64,000 bases of DNA from Eleusine coracana subsp. coracana (GCA_032690845.1 CM064425.1:35118240-35182239); one strand, 5' to 3'. Positions 1-12,434 are shown, counted from the stretch's first letter. Program-made: numbers and translations. The notes: a model not told the origin generated them from the letters alone.

Positions 1-2611
1 CCCCACCAACCGAGCCCCCGCAACGCGCCGACTGATTTGTTCCAGCCGCCAGCCATCCTCGACCCCTCCTTCCCCTTCCCCGGCGAGCCAGGCGTGCGTG
101 CGCGTGCGCACGGTGCTGATTTCAAATCGGTGGATGGCAAAATTGTAAATAAGGGTGAACTCTGTTTAAATCTTCAAAATCCAATAACTTGAAAACTAAA
201 AGGGGGAAAATGTGAAACTAAATTTGTTCGACTTCTAAAATTCCCCTCTACCAGAGAAACAAGATGAGAGCCAAAGTTATGCAGTATAGTAATTAAATTA
301 ATTCACCAAATTTAGAACCTTGCTAAGAGTATTAAATTCATAAGTAAAAATATATAAATGGTAAAATCATGAAAAATTGTTCAGTAAGCATCTCATGGCA
401 CCTCTAAACTTTCTGCAAAAGCACATTTTCATTTTTATGCATATTTTTAGTGTTATTGCATAATCCCTATTTTTAGTAAATGAATTTATATAAATTCTTG
501 GTTAGGGTTTTAATCATGAAATTTAGTACTCCTGTTCTTTGGGCATTTCTGCATGTCTATAAATTCCCATGTAAAAATTGTGGGCACCATCAGTATGCTT
601 TTGCTGTTAATTTGCTCATTCGATAATTAGCTTAGGGAATTTCAATGTAAATATTGCCTTATATATGCATATAGTTGTTATTAGGGATAAATTAATCTCT
701 GGGGCTGTTCATACAGCATGTTAATCTTGACTTGCAGTAAGGCTCTTACTCCCCAGTGTATGCTTATGTTTCATAATTAGCTTATATATATCTAGAGCAG
801 TTTATATTTAAAAGTGTGCACGTCAACTTTTAGGAAATTAAATAACAGGCTTTGCATGTCTGCTAAGTAGGCCTTAACACACCCATGTAAAAAACCTTGT
901 TAATTCCCTAGCTCCAGAGTTATGCTTTTATTTGAGATATAGGTGATGTGCTTAGTAATTGCAATGCCTCATACTTCCCTAATTAGAAGTTTGTCCCCTT
1001 AAATTAAGTAATTGCCCAGAATGTTATGCAAGCATACCATCTCATGCATGAGCATCATTTCGTCAATTCTTTTTATTGAGGAAGTGCCTTGAATCATCGT
1101 CCAAATCCTTACCGTGCATTGCACTGCATTGACTAGGAAGCGAGACCGGGAGCAAGGCCGTGGCAAGCAACCCCGAGGAGCCCAAAGTTGAGCTAAACCT
1201 CATCGAAAACTCTAACTACGATCACTCCCAAGGCAAGCCCCGGTGCACACCTATTTAATTGTGAGTCTTTTTTATTTTTTCGCAATATAGGAATATTGTA
1301 TTGTGCATTAGGTATAGGGCTTGGATGGAAACCCACTTGCATAAACAAACTATGACCTATAATTAGTTTATGTTAGTAAGCCTTTTCGTTAGCAACTGCT
1401 AGACTTAACCTAGTGGAGTCAACGATAGGTTATGGGATCACTTGATTCAATCATGATTCACATGAAGAATGAAATTGGTTAAAATTTGAGAACCTATTGT
1501 TGCAACTCCGCGGACAAGTATTGAATAGCACCAAGTGCATACCTTTATATGGGAATTGGTAAACCTAGTAACTTGGACGCCGTATTGTTGGACGATATTA
1601 CTCATCGATCCAGAGGTGATGTGAATGGCACGGTGGATGCACGGGTTGAGGACCGCTGGGGAGTGCACGGGTTAAGCCTCGGATTTGAATTGTTGTATCA
1701 CGGGGAGGACGTGTACTCGGGATCGATGGCCTCGGATCGACTTTATTGCAATCTCATGAACGGTGGCCATACGTGTTCTTAAATGATGCGTATGTCGTGT
1801 GCTTGGGTTTTTCTCCTGCAGGATGTAAATCGATTCGAATTGCCGTCCCTTGCGGTTATGAGTACCTCTTGTTTCGAGCAGTGGCAATGATACTTTAAGT
1901 AGAGAAGTTTGGTTATGATGCTGAAATTTATTTACTCTATGGCTACATATTGCTATGTTGTATTGTTCTTTATATTTGTACAAGTCTTAGCAGCTAGCTA
2001 TGTTCAACTACAGTTACTTTTCTGCAACAAGCAATTAAAATCTTGGTTAAAGAATAGCATTGCAGCATAGAATTAATAGGTGCTTTTTATGCAAATATCA
2101 AATAAGCCCGGTCAGCCCTCTACATACTAGGTGTCGGTTTTAGTAAACCTTTTGGACGGGTAAGTCTTGCGGAGTATGCTAAATACTCAGGCTTTGCGAT
2201 TATGTGGTTTTTCAGGTTTTCCTCAAGCTACTTATTGTGATTGTTGTAATAAAGTTGTGTGGGAAGGTGAGGAGCCCCAGAACTGGACCATTGAATAGGT
2301 CCCCAGCTCTCCTAACCAAGACGAGTGAGCCATTGCCCTAGGGCCGGCATGGTTTACTTAGGTTCTACGTCGTGTTTTGTCGTATTTTCTGCCTCCGCAT
2401 ATTTGTGTAATCTGAACCAAAAATTTATGTAGGGTGACATGACTAAATTTGCTTCCGCTATGACTCTTGAACTTGTAATATTATGCACTTAATGATGTAT
2501 CTTTATAAATGATGGATGTTCATGTGTGAATGCTATGTATGGTTACTTTGTTAATCATCTCACGAGGCGATCCTGTACGGCACACTCTATATTTTGGTAA
2601 GGGTTGCGACA
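1..2611. repeat. Noncoding AT-rich segment, possibly an old LTR
   Basis: The first 120 bases are GC-rich and may be the edge of something outside the window. From about 121 to 2611 the DNA is AT-rich with no ORF of convincing composition. The segment stops at GGGTTGCGACA (2601-2611), directly before degenerate SIRE-type gag codons. A terminal ACA and this abrupt change would fit the end of an LTR, but I could not find a matching TG start, primer site or target duplication. Treat this as unclassified repeat-like DNA; the LTR reading is inference. Confidence 0.3.
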
Positions 2612-2613
2612 GC

Positions 2614-3720
2614 AAGTACAAGAAGAAGAAGTTATTTGGCAAGCATAAGGCCAAAGACTAAGACAAGTATGTGGGCAAGGGAAAAAAAAGAGGAAATCAT
2701 CTCACAAGGATCAAGTGGGAGAATGGATGATCGATGATGATTCAAGTGGATCCTCTTCATCAAGCGAAGATGATGTAGTCACACATGCCATTATGGAGTC
2801 CCCTCCACCTCAACTTCTATCGCCATCTCCTATGTGCTTCATGGCCAAGAGCCATCATAAGGAGAGTAGTGACGACTATTCAAGTGATGATGATGATGAT
2901 GATAGGCCTACCTACGACGAGATTTACAACTGGCTTCAGAAGGCACTCAAGCACATCATCAAGAAAAAGAAGAAGGTGGAAGAGGTGACACAAGAGTGTA
3001 AGTCCATTATGTCTCAAGTTGATGTTCTTGAAAATGAGCTCAAGGAACCTGGCACTTCTTATGAGGCTCTAAACAAGAGCTATCACAAACTCAAGAGCGA
3101 TAATGTATAGCTTCTTGAGAAGTACAAGGGTCTTAAACTTGCATATGATGTTATCAACTTGGATAATCTTACTCCTTCTAGTTCATCAAAGTATGATATT
3201 GGAATTATGTGTGATGAACTAACCCTCTCTTGTGAGTGTTCCACCCTTGAGACTTCTATTTTGAAGGAATATCATAAGTCAAAGAGGAAAGGGAGAAAGT
3301 GTTGGGTGACTTTGATCGGCTCATAAGAGGAAGAGCTATGCACAAGGAGATTTTAGAGAGGAGCCTAATGAAAAACACCTCATACTATGGACTTGGCTCC
3401 TACCTGGCCGTCATCGACACCATTTGCAAGAGTGATGACATTCCATCTTGGTCAAGCCCCTTCTTGCGGATGGCTACTTTCGTGACCGGTGCTATAAGGA
3501 CGATCACACCAACAAGGATTGTCCCATGGTGAGAGATTCCAAGGATTTACCTAACCCTAACTTGTTCCATGAGAACACCCATTTCAAACTCTTTAAGAAC
3601 AAGTATGGCAAGGCATTGTCAACACCATTGGGACATCCAGACAAGAAGAGGAGGACTAAGAAGATTTGGGTGCCCAAGTTCATTATGGACCTTGAGAGGA
3701 CCACAAAGCTCAAGTGAGTC
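2614..3720 (+). pseudogene. Degenerate gag region of a SIRE/Maximus-type Copia retrotransposon
   Basis: Translation in the plus direction gives a lysine-rich start (KYKKKKLFGKHKAKD, then a stop), an acidic serine-rich stretch (DDDSSGSSSSSEDD), the motif CFMAKSHH, a second acidic run, and a coiled-coil-like part (VEEVTQECKSIMSQVDVLENEL) ended by a stop at 3108-3110. Further on, reached by frame changes, come CYKDDHTNKDCP, a decayed Cys/His box, and KKIWVPKFIMD near 3660-3690. MAK-type acidic linkers followed by KIWVPK are typical of the gag-to-protease stretch of SIRE/Maximus elements. Several stops and frame changes show it is dead. No protease, integrase or RT follows, so this is a fragment. 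Family assignment rests on remembered motif patterns, not on an alignment. Confidence 0.55.
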
Positions 3721-4166
3721 CCCAAGAAAGAGACCTAAGTGGTTGATGGTGGTGGACCGTGTGCCTAGTTGAAGATCAAGCAAAGTCCACCACAAGTGAC
3801 ATGGACCTCAACTACAACATCTATTCAAGAAGGAGGTAACTTTGATCATAGTAATGGTAGCGATTTTGTTTCTTGCATTACTTGGCTGCTTGCACTCCTT
3901 TGTGTACTAGTATGTTTGCATCCATGCATCATGGGTAAATAACTAAAAGAAAACACATAAAAAATAGTTCAATGTCTTACCCACTCAAGATAGCTATAAG
4001 CAAGGGGAGTTCTTGAGATAGTGGTTTGGTATCTCTCAAAGCAAGGGTATGACTTATAGTGAGTAAGCTTGAGAGGGATTCAAACTTGATATTGAGTAGG
4101 TTTATTTTGTGCAATTTCTTTAATCTTGCAAGCATTCATCATGGCACGTTTGTGCTCTCGTGTTTG
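3721..4166. other. Noncoding DNA left of the 4.2-kb LTR element
   Basis: There is no gene here. This is probably the 3' continuation of the degenerate Copia fragment. Removal of the 4167-9902 element joins it to 9908-10321. Its last five bases, GTTTG (4162-4166), are the left copy of that element's target duplication. Confidence 0.5.
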
Positions 4167-5814
4167 TGTTGACATCTGCTAAGTCACACCAAATAAATAG
4201 ACTTGGGCAAGGCACCAGAACTACTTCTTGGTAGAACTCAACATATGGTTAGTGTGGGCAAGTTAAATCCTCAAGTACACGAACATCCTGTTGTAGCATT
4301 TCACCACTGGATTACTCCAATGGTTGTCATTTATAGTTCTCCCAAGGGAAGGCGGCGGTCAAGAGAATAGCATGTTCATAACCATATAACTAATAATATA
4401 TCAAAGCCATATATAGGGGTAAGGATAATAAAGATAGTGGGTAGTGACACACAGAACAATCCAACCTAACATTAACACAAAGCCTAGGTTAAGTGGGTTA
4501 AAGAGGAGTCAAGCTAGATCCTTATGTACTTCTATATTCCTGTCTATAGGTTAAATACATGCAACAAATACAAGCTTAGGTCCTATGCTAAGCTAGAACA
4601 AGGAGGATTAAGCACAGCAGGGCTGTCACCACCTACAGGTTAACCCTATACTCGGACACGTGACACTAGGGCTATCAAGTCCCTGTGCTAGTCCTAAAGT
4701 CAATCCTGTTCATAGGAACAAATACTCATAGCTATTTACCAATCTAAGCACCACGCTTACATTGCTAAACAATACTCTCAATCCCTATGGGACTTTGACC
4801 CTTCGAATCACCAAGTCATGAATAAGAGTATACCTGACCTTGACCCGACGGATCAACAAGTCAAGTACTATAACATGGATAACTTTGACCCTACGGATCA
4901 ACAAGTAAAGGGCTAGGACATGCATAGCTTTAACCCTACAAATTAACAAGCTACAAACTATAGCACACATAGCTCTAACCCTACGGATTGACAAGTTATG
5001 AACTAAAGCCTGTCTATCCACAATATGCATTGCACGAGTATAAGGACATAAGTTGACTAGCATATGTATGTGAAGCATATAATAACCTAACATGACTAGG
5101 CAATAACCATATACAAAGCACATGACTATCACACTAGTATGTGAATAAGGCATGAGGAATAAAGAAGAAAATAATATTAATAAAGGAATAAGTTTTACAA
5201 AAGAGGACTAGAGTAAAACTAACTCGAAAGCTCACCAAGACTAGGTCGAGGACCTCAAGGCAGCTCTCCTCTCTCCTAAACTCCACTAGGACCTAGAGAC
5301 TAAGTGTAATGCTAGACAATGGATTCTTCTTGGTGTGTGTTGAGAGTGGAGGCACTCCCCTCTTGAAATAGGGTCCAAAGGCGGTAACTTCCACCAAATA
5401 CACTCAACCGACCTTGGGGAGGCACCGGGAGGCTCCACGTGGAAGGAATGCAGCAGAGGGGGACCCCCCTGTTCGGCCGAACACCCCTATTCGGCCGAAC
5501 ATGGGTGGTGGGACCTCGGGCCCCCTCTCCTCTAGGTCCCTGATAGGTGTCCCCTCTTCCCTTTTGACACCGTAAGGCTGTGGGTTAAGTCAGTTTTCTC
5601 CCGAAAGTGGGCCAGTGGATCCTTGTGCTTGGCTCTGATTGGCCGGAGATGTGCTTTCTCTACTCCTTGTGTATATAATCCATGCATGTACATAAATCTC
5701 CAAGGACAAGTGGAATTTGGTTATTCCTAGCTAACATGCATGTATGAAATGCTGAGTCTTCCCTTATTTCTGGCTATATTGATGGTCAGAATTGGAATTT
5801 AATGACCTTCAACA
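4167..5814 (-). repeat. 3' LTR of the 4.2-9.9 kb element
   Basis: This LTR is 1648 bp and near-identical over most of its length to 8160-9902. The other copy is longer, mainly through an extra stretch at about 9670-9750 and a short extra piece near 9373. It holds a run of degenerate 40-50-bp units (about 4790-5010), paired palindromes GTTCGGCCGAAC near 5470-5500, and on the minus strand a TATTT-type TATA region near 5366. Confidence 0.9.
4790..5010. repeat. Degenerate tandem units in LTR (about 40-50 bp)
   Basis: Five or so diverged units share a core like TTGACCC-ACGGATCAACAAGT. The same array is at 8779-8997, and two units sit in the internal region (about 7281-7352). Opposite-strand translation gives a repetitive LLIRRVKV peptide, which is an artefact of the repeat. 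Confidence 0.75.
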
Positions 5815-5829
5815 AGACCCCCCAAGCTG
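5815..5829 (-). promoter_or_regulatory. Polypurine tract of the 4.2-9.9 kb element
   Basis: On the minus strand this reads CAGCTTGGGGGGTCT, directly before the TG of the 3' LTR. It would prime plus-strand DNA synthesis. A similar CCCCCCAAGCTGG occurs at about 7167-7180 inside the element. Confidence 0.75.
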
Positions 5830-8133
5830 AACATTGCTCGTCCCAAGCAAAGCTATACTTAGACTTTGTTGCTCAGGAGTTGCTACAATGTCTTACTCTT
5901 AATATACCCAAGTGCACAACTAAGACACTCTACATAGGATTGAATAAGTTGACACGAGTACTTCACCTTTGATTTACCTGTGGGGCGTTGTAGCTTCTCC
6001 AACTCTTGAGCTGTTGGAAGACAGAACAGTCTGTAGGACTCCCATTTCACCTACTCTCTCTGATCGACTTTAGCCTGGAGGTTACTAATCTAAGTTCCTC
6101 AAATGATTCACTCAGATCGCTCAATGTATATGTATTCCTTACCAAAGGCTTATGATGCCTCAAAAATCCTACCCCTAAAGGCTAATATGTGGAGCTCGGG
6201 GTAAGGATAAATGTGGCATACCAGTATTTCATATGTTGCCAAGTCAAAAGAGTGGATCCATGGAGAATGCATTTCCTACAAGCAAGATCAAGATGTGCAT
6301 GTGTGGTGGATACGGTGAAGTGGAATGGAGACTCTTTTTATTTGTCTCTCCCTTTATTTGGCAGTATTGGCTATCTTTTCTTTCTTTTTTTTTCTTTCAG
6401 GCTCTTCATGGAGCAAGAGTTTTTTCTCTTTTTCTCTTTTTTTTCTTTTCTTTTTCTTTTTTCTCGATAGCCATAACCATGTTTGCCTTGGGGAGAGATC
6501 AATCATGAAGACAGAGTATTTATTTTCTGGATGGATGGTGTGACATGGATGATTGCTAATTTCCAGTGTGGAAACTTAGCGTCATGTGCGTGGTCTTGAT
6601 CATGAATGCAGAAAATATTTCTCACTAGGGTCATACAATTTTGACAAGGCTCAATGAAAATACAAGTAGCATATGTAGAGGGTTTTACAAAGTAGCACAA
6701 CATATGGCTGTGGTAGGAATTTATATCATTGAGAAACTTATCATTTTTATCAAATTAATTCTCCGGGTGTCAAGTTTCACAAATTGAGCAAGATCATAGC
6801 ATCCCTAACTAACCATATCATATCTCCCAACAACCTAGAAGGATAATGCTTATGCTACTCACTAGTGTGTTTGAGGTGAAATTTAATCATGCCAACAAAC
6901 CAAAACTAGATAGGGTGCTAGGTTGTAAACTAGGCATATGAAAGGAATAAAAGACAAAGCAACTATTCATCATCTCAACATAGGAAGCCTTATGCATTCA
7001 TACCGCACATGAATTTATTCGTTACTATTATTATTGTTCTTTTTAGTTTTTCTATTTATCATGCATATGAAAGGGAAATAAATCTTTTTCATGTTTTTAG
7101 TTTATCATGCATGTGGTAATTAGAAAGGAAAATAATACATGTTACCTTCACATAAGGGGGAGGAACTCCCCCCAAGCTGGCTCTTGCTCACGGTTTGCCG
7201 CAATGTGCTGATGGAGCATTTGAAGTCTTGGCTGCAACAAGAGAGCAGGAGTACACAAGAACAACTACTCTGATTTCTCATGGGACTTTAACCCTTCCGA
7301 TCAACAAGTCGAGAATAAGAGTGCACTTAACTCTGACCCGACGGATCAACAAGTCAAGTACTCGATTGTTATCAAGCCCTCATCAAGTTTGTTCTTATGA
7401 AGATTTGAAGGCAACATGAAGATGCAAATGAAACCAAAGCAAATGTTTTTGGTAGCATTTCAGAATGTTTAATGATACTAGAGCCTGGAGAAAATGACGA
7501 CAAATGTCTAGAGCATAATGGAGAGGTGAAATATATGAGTGCGGTCAAGAACTTCCTCTCGAAAACCTTGCCTCAAAATGCAGAGCGAAACAACAGTCAT
7601 ATTGGGACATGACAGTTGCAAGCTAGCAGTTGGGGCAGGTGGGGCCAGAGAGCCATTTTTCTCTGGTCGGTCGGCCAATAGGCCTGGTCGCCCCACGAGG
7701 GAATGGCCCCTCTGGTCCTCTGCTCTCGTAAGCGGGTCCTACTTGTGGTGGTCCACAAGAAAGAAAATATATTTCAAAGAAAAACATTTTGATCTGTGGT
7801 ACTCTCATTTTCTCAAAAGATGAACTCTGAAATTCCATTTTTTTTATAATTTTGAAAAAGGGAAATGGATTGGAATAAATTCCAACATGCAGATATGGTA
7901 GAAAAATCAAATATGCAAATGCATTTGGAAATCCAAAGATTGGTGGAAAGCAAATATGAGATAACTACCAATTTACCTTTGGCAATGGCTCACCAATTTT
8001 AAGTCCAATGAGCAGGACACTACCCTGTTTTCACTTAGAGAGAAAACAAGCAAAGGTAAACCTATCTAGACAATGGTAATTAATAGAAATATAATTAGGA
8101 ACAATGCTAGTTATTCTCTTTTAACCAGTGCCT
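5830..8133. other. Internal region without coding capacity
   Basis: The translations contain no gag, protease, RT or integrase motif on either strand. Recognisable content: a T/C-rich tract at about 6380-6470, a second PPT-like C-run at 7167-7180, and two units of the LTR-type motif with GATCAACAAGTC at about 7281-7352. The latter shows LTR-derived sequence repeated inside the element. Confidence 0.6.
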
Positions 8134-8151
8134 TCCCCGGCAACGGCGCCA
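8134..8151 (-). promoter_or_regulatory. Primer-binding site complementary to tRNA-Asp
   Basis: On the minus strand this reads TGGCGCCGTTGCCGGGGA. Its complement, TCCCCGGCAACGGCGCCA, is the 3' end of plant tRNA-Asp(GUC) including the CCA. It lies 8 nt from the 5' LTR, which fixes the element's orientation. Confidence 0.85.
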
Positions 8152-8159
8152 GAAATGCT

Positions 8160-9902
8160 TGTTCACATATGCTAAGTCACACCAAGTAAGTAGACTTGGG
8201 CAAGGCACCAAAACTACTTGTTGGTAGAACTCAACAGATGGTTAGTGTGGGCAAGTTAAATCCGCAAGCGCATGAACATCCCATTGTAGCATTTCACCAC
8301 TAGATTACTCCAATGGCTGTCATTTATAGTTCTCCTAAGGGAAGGCGGCGGTCAAGAGAATAGCATGTTCATAACCATATAACTAATAATATATCAAAGC
8401 CATATGTAGGGGTAAGGATAAAAAAGATAGTGGGTAGTGACACACAGAACAATCCAACCTAACATTAACACAAACCTAGGTTAAGTGGGTTAAAGAGGAG
8501 TCAAGCTAGATCCTTATGTGCTTCTATATTCCTGTCTATAGGTTCAATACATGCAACAAATACAAGCCTAGGTCCTATGCTAAGCTAGAACAAGGAGGAT
8601 TAAGCACAGCAGGGCTGTCACCACCTACAGGTTAACCCTATACTCGGACACGTGACACTAGGGCTATCAAATCCCTGTGCCAGTCCTAAAGTCAATCCTG
8701 TTCATAGGAGCAAACAAATACTCATAGCTATTTACCAATCTAAGCACCACGCTTACATTGCTAAACAATACTCTCAATCCCTATGGGACTTTGACCCTTC
8801 GAATCACCAAGTCATGAATAAGAGTATACCTGACCTTGACCCGACGGATCAACAAGTCAAGTACTATAAAATGCATAACTTTGACCGTATGGATCAACAA
8901 GTAAAGGACTAGGACATGTATAGCTTTAACCCTATGAATTAACAAGCTATAGACTATAGCACACATAGCTCTAACCAACGGATTAACAAGTGATGAACTA
9001 AAGCATGTCTATCCACAATATGCATTGCACGAGTATAAGGACATAAGTTGACTAGCATATGTATGTGAAGCATATAATAACCTAACATGACTAGGCAATA
9101 ACCATATACAAAGCACATGACTATCACACTAGTATTTGAATAAGGTATGAGGAATAAAGAAGATAATAAGATTAATAAAGGAATAAGTTTTACAAAAGAG
9201 GACTAGAGTAAAACTAACTCGAAAGCTCTCCAAGACTAGGTCGAGGACCTCAAGGAAGCTCTTCTCTCTCCTAAACACCACTAGGACCTAGCGACTAAGT
9301 GTAATGCTAGAGAATGGATTCTTCCTGGTGTGTGTTGAGAGTGGAGGCACTCCCCTCCTTAAATAGGGTCCAAAGGCGGTTCCAGAGGCGGTAACTTCCA
9401 CCAGACGTGCACAACCGACCTTGGGGAGGCACCAGGAGGCTCCACGTGGAAGGCATGCACCAGAGGGGGACCCCCCTGTTCGGCCGAACACCCCTATTCG
9501 GTCGAACATGGGTGGTGGGCCCTCGGGCACCCTCTCCTCTAGGTCCCTGATAGATGGCCCCTCTTCCCTTTTGACACCGTAAAGCGGTGTGTTAAGTCAG
9601 TTTTCTCCCAAAAGTGGGCCAGTGGATCCTTGTGGTTGGCTCTGATTGGTTGGAGGTGTGCTTTCTCCCTTGATGGATCCGTGTGATGTCCAGTTGTCGC
9701 TCTCCCATTGGCTGGAATGGTATTCTCATGAATCATGGGGCATTTCTCCACTCCTTGTGTTTATAATCCCTGCATGTACATAAATCTCCAAGGACAAGTG
9801 GAATTTGGTTATTCCTAGCTAACATGCATGTATGAAATGCTAAGTCTTCCCTTATTTATGACTATATTGATGGTCGGAATTGGTGTTTAACGACCGTCAA
9901 CA
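8160..9902 (-). repeat. 5' LTR of the 4.2-9.9 kb element
   Basis: This LTR is 1743 bp and begins TGTTCACATATGC on the plus strand. Minus-strand CCCTATTTAAGGAGG near 9355-9370 is a plausible TATA region. GTTCGGCCGAAC and a one-base variant lie upstream of it (9478-9510). Degenerate tandem units occupy about 8779-8997. Confidence 0.9.
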
Positions 9903-9907
9903 GTTTG

Positions 9908-10321
9908 CAAGTTATACTTGCTCATGCATTGCTTTGTTTTGTCTCTTTGTATCATAAGGGTGAATAGTTCTATGACAAATGGTGATATCACAATGTATTC
10001 TCTCCAAAAGTATGCCTAGAACACCTTTTCAATTTAATTGCAATTGTTCTAGCTACCATCCATAAAATAGTTTAAACTACCCCATGTGCTTTACATAGTG
10101 ATATGCATATATCTTGCCTTCCACCATAATTATGCGTAGTCCTAAGGGGAATTTAGCCTATGTTAAGATGCTTCATAATCATGGTCCAAATACCTTCCAC
10201 TCTAGAAGAGATGATTCATGTAGCTCTTGTGTGCATTTGGTATTTCCCCTTCTTGTTCTTTTTTAGATATTGTAAGATTAATACAAGGAACTTGATGGAG
10301 GGTCATGAACAAGGGGATGGT
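9908..10321. other. Noncoding flank right of the 4.2-9.9 kb element
   Basis: This is the continuation of 3721-4166 once the element and one GTTTG copy are removed. I see no gene or repeat signature. Confidence 0.5.
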
Positions 10322-11031
10322 TGTTGGTCGTTTACGCATACAATTGTAGTTTATTTTCTCATAGAGTATTCCAAGGTTTAATCGAATCCATAGAGAATAT
10401 GCAAGATTTATACTATTAGTTATACTACTAACTTTTTGTAATAAAAACGTGTGCGAAAAGGTAGTAAACAACTAGAAATAAATAGACTAGAGGGTTTAAC
10501 AATATTATAAAAGGAATTCCCTCCTATGGTTCAGTTACTAGCATGCAACTGACACTACTGGTTCATCCGATAAGTTTAGTATTCTACAAGATATGGTGGT
10601 TCCATTCACCGTGGCCCTGTGACGACAGGGGCTAGTCATTCCGCACTTGTTTCTCGCACTATGCGATTATCGGTAGCATAACTAAATGTTTAGCCAAGCA
10701 AATAGATTCCTATATGGAATCATGCACAATCACATATGGAATAAGCATATCACATAGACTACACATATGGAGCAAATATCATAAGTATTAAGAGTTTACA
10801 TAACTAGGTTCCCTTCGCCAAAGGAGAGAATACGAGAACTACTCACTCATCCTGCTGGAATCCATAGACATGATTACAGCTTGATGAGAGAATACAACAT
10901 GGAACGCGCAAGTGCCGATCACAATCTGCCAGTCGGCACACTCCTCCTTTTGGTGGTGATGATCGGTGTTCGCCGTCGTCACCATCGCAACCTCCAACCA
11001 TAGGTCAGGAACTTTCTATCTCTGTTGTTCG

Positions 11032-11053
11032 CCCCCCCCCCCCCCCCCCCCCC
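11032..11053. repeat. Poly-C tract (22 C)
   Basis: An uninterrupted run of 22 C inside the 3' LTR at 10322-12624. It is G-rich on the transcribed minus strand. Its length may be unreliable in any assembly. Confidence 0.9.
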
Positions 11054-11316
11054 TTATCGTGATATTTCCATCTCCTTATATTCTCCTTGAGTTTTGGTCT
11101 TAGTTTGCACTGACTCCGACTCTGATCATGGCTTTGGGATTTCTCCTCTTTGAGTGGACTTCGAGTTTGGGCCTTGACCCATGGTGCCGATCGGCACATA
11201 TGTCGCACCGACCGGCATGGCCTTGCAAATCTTCCTTCTAGGCTATTGATGGTCCTTAAGTACCAAATTTCACCGTCAATTGCCTGCATAAAAGAACTGA
11301 ATTGAATAACCAACAT

Positions 11317-12434
11317 AGTGGTGGGGGTTTATTACTAATGAATTCCACAAGTGTTGGTGAATATATGAGTGCAGGTGATTTATCCATGAATTAAGGGAAT
11401 TTCCATGTCATCAATACAAACCAAATATCCAATCAGCCAATCAAAATTCAGCACAAGGATTACTTACATGGAAACACAGGATTCCTTGAGCTTCCTGGAT
11501 AGAACAACGGAAGAAATAGGACCTGGACCCACCTGGAGGCCACCTCGAGAAAACACAACCCAAGGGGGGGCACTCTCAGGTCGACCGACCTAGTCTTGTG
11601 GTCGTTTTGCCCGTGCTTCCACGTGTCGCTTCCTTATTCATTTCCTAAAGGCGATGCATGTGAGTTTCGTGGCGGTGACGCTTCGTTACCGACCTTTGGA
11701 GGCTATAAAAGGAGGGGGAGAGCTCCACTCAACACACACACCAAAGAGATGAGAAAGAAGAGCCACACTCCAAAGGTGCTAGTACTACTAGTTTAGTACT
11801 TAGAATTAGGGAGAGAGTAAGGGGAAGTCTAGGAGTGGAGCCTTGTCTGTGGGCCCTCTACTCCAACCTTGTACCTCTACGGAGCCTTGCCTTATCAAGC
11901 AAGTCTTCGTGTTCATTTATGTTCTTGAGTTATCTTATTTAAGTAAGTTGTGTGCTCATTTACTTGAGGGTTCAAAATCCTATCTTGCATAGGTTGTTTA
12001 GTCTTATACTAGTTGGACTAAATAGTGATTAATAACTTAGGTATGGTGCTTAGGTTAGAGATTATCTTTGATCACCTCATAATCCACGGTTTGTAGAGAT
12101 AGGTAGTAGGTGGTGACAGTCCTATCTATCCATTGTACTCCTCCACGTTCGATTGCGACGTGTGTCTAAGACGGAGTTGCCTTTTATATGTCGGGCATGA
12201 ATCCGTACACGAAGCAGTAATTAGAGCCTCAACCTTATTTATCTAGAAGCTTACCCATAGATAAACCTCTCTATCCTACACCAACATAATTCTCTTATAT
12301 CCTTGGACTGACTAGAACTTAGGATTTACTTACACCATTCCTTGGATTCGATAACCTTTGGAATACTCCATTGGGGAAGTGCTACAGCGGTATTTCCATG
12401 CGCTTGCGGATGAATTTGTGAACGTTAAAAATTA
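11317..12434 (+). mobile_element. Solo LTR inserted in the 10.3-kb LTR, plus strand
   Basis: CAACAT at 11311-11316 and again at 12435-12440 flank this 1.1-kb block, which interrupts the alignment of the host LTR to 62439-63539. Features of an LTR promoter on the plus strand are GGCTATAAAAGGAGG (11700-11714) and a U5-like end with GATTCGATAACCTTTGG near 12346-12362. No internal region or second LTR is present. Exact ends are uncertain by 1-2 bp, because the direct repeat is 6 bp and a canonical TG...CA cannot be fitted cleanly. Confidence 0.65.

Larger units (their letters stand above)
4167..9902 (-). mobile_element. Complete non-autonomous LTR retrotransposon (LARD-like), minus strand
   Basis: Two long direct repeats (4167-5814 and 8160-9902) bound a 2.3-kb internal region. 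The plus-strand ends are TGTTGACA and CGTCAACA, so it has TG...CA termini. The flanks are GTTTG (4162-4166) and GTTTG (9903-9907), a perfect 5-bp target duplication. Read on the minus strand, a sequence complementary to the 3' end of plant tRNA-Asp lies next to the right LTR, and a purine tract lies next to the left LTR. The order is therefore 5' LTR, primer site, internal region, polypurine tract, 3' LTR. No gag or pol motif was found inside, so the element must have been moved by proteins from a relative. The structure is seen directly; the dependence is inference. Confidence 0.92.

Noticed and set aside
4785..5153. Minus-strand frame with repeated LLIRRVKV peptides, also at 8781-8978
   Set aside because: It is the translation of degenerate tandem DNA units in the LTRs; no start context, no domain, and the frame breaks in the other LTR.
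6189..6543. Three overlapping plus-strand frames rich in Phe/Leu/Ser
   Set aside because: Produced by a T/C tract in the noncoding internal region of the LTR element; resemblance to membrane segments is compositional.
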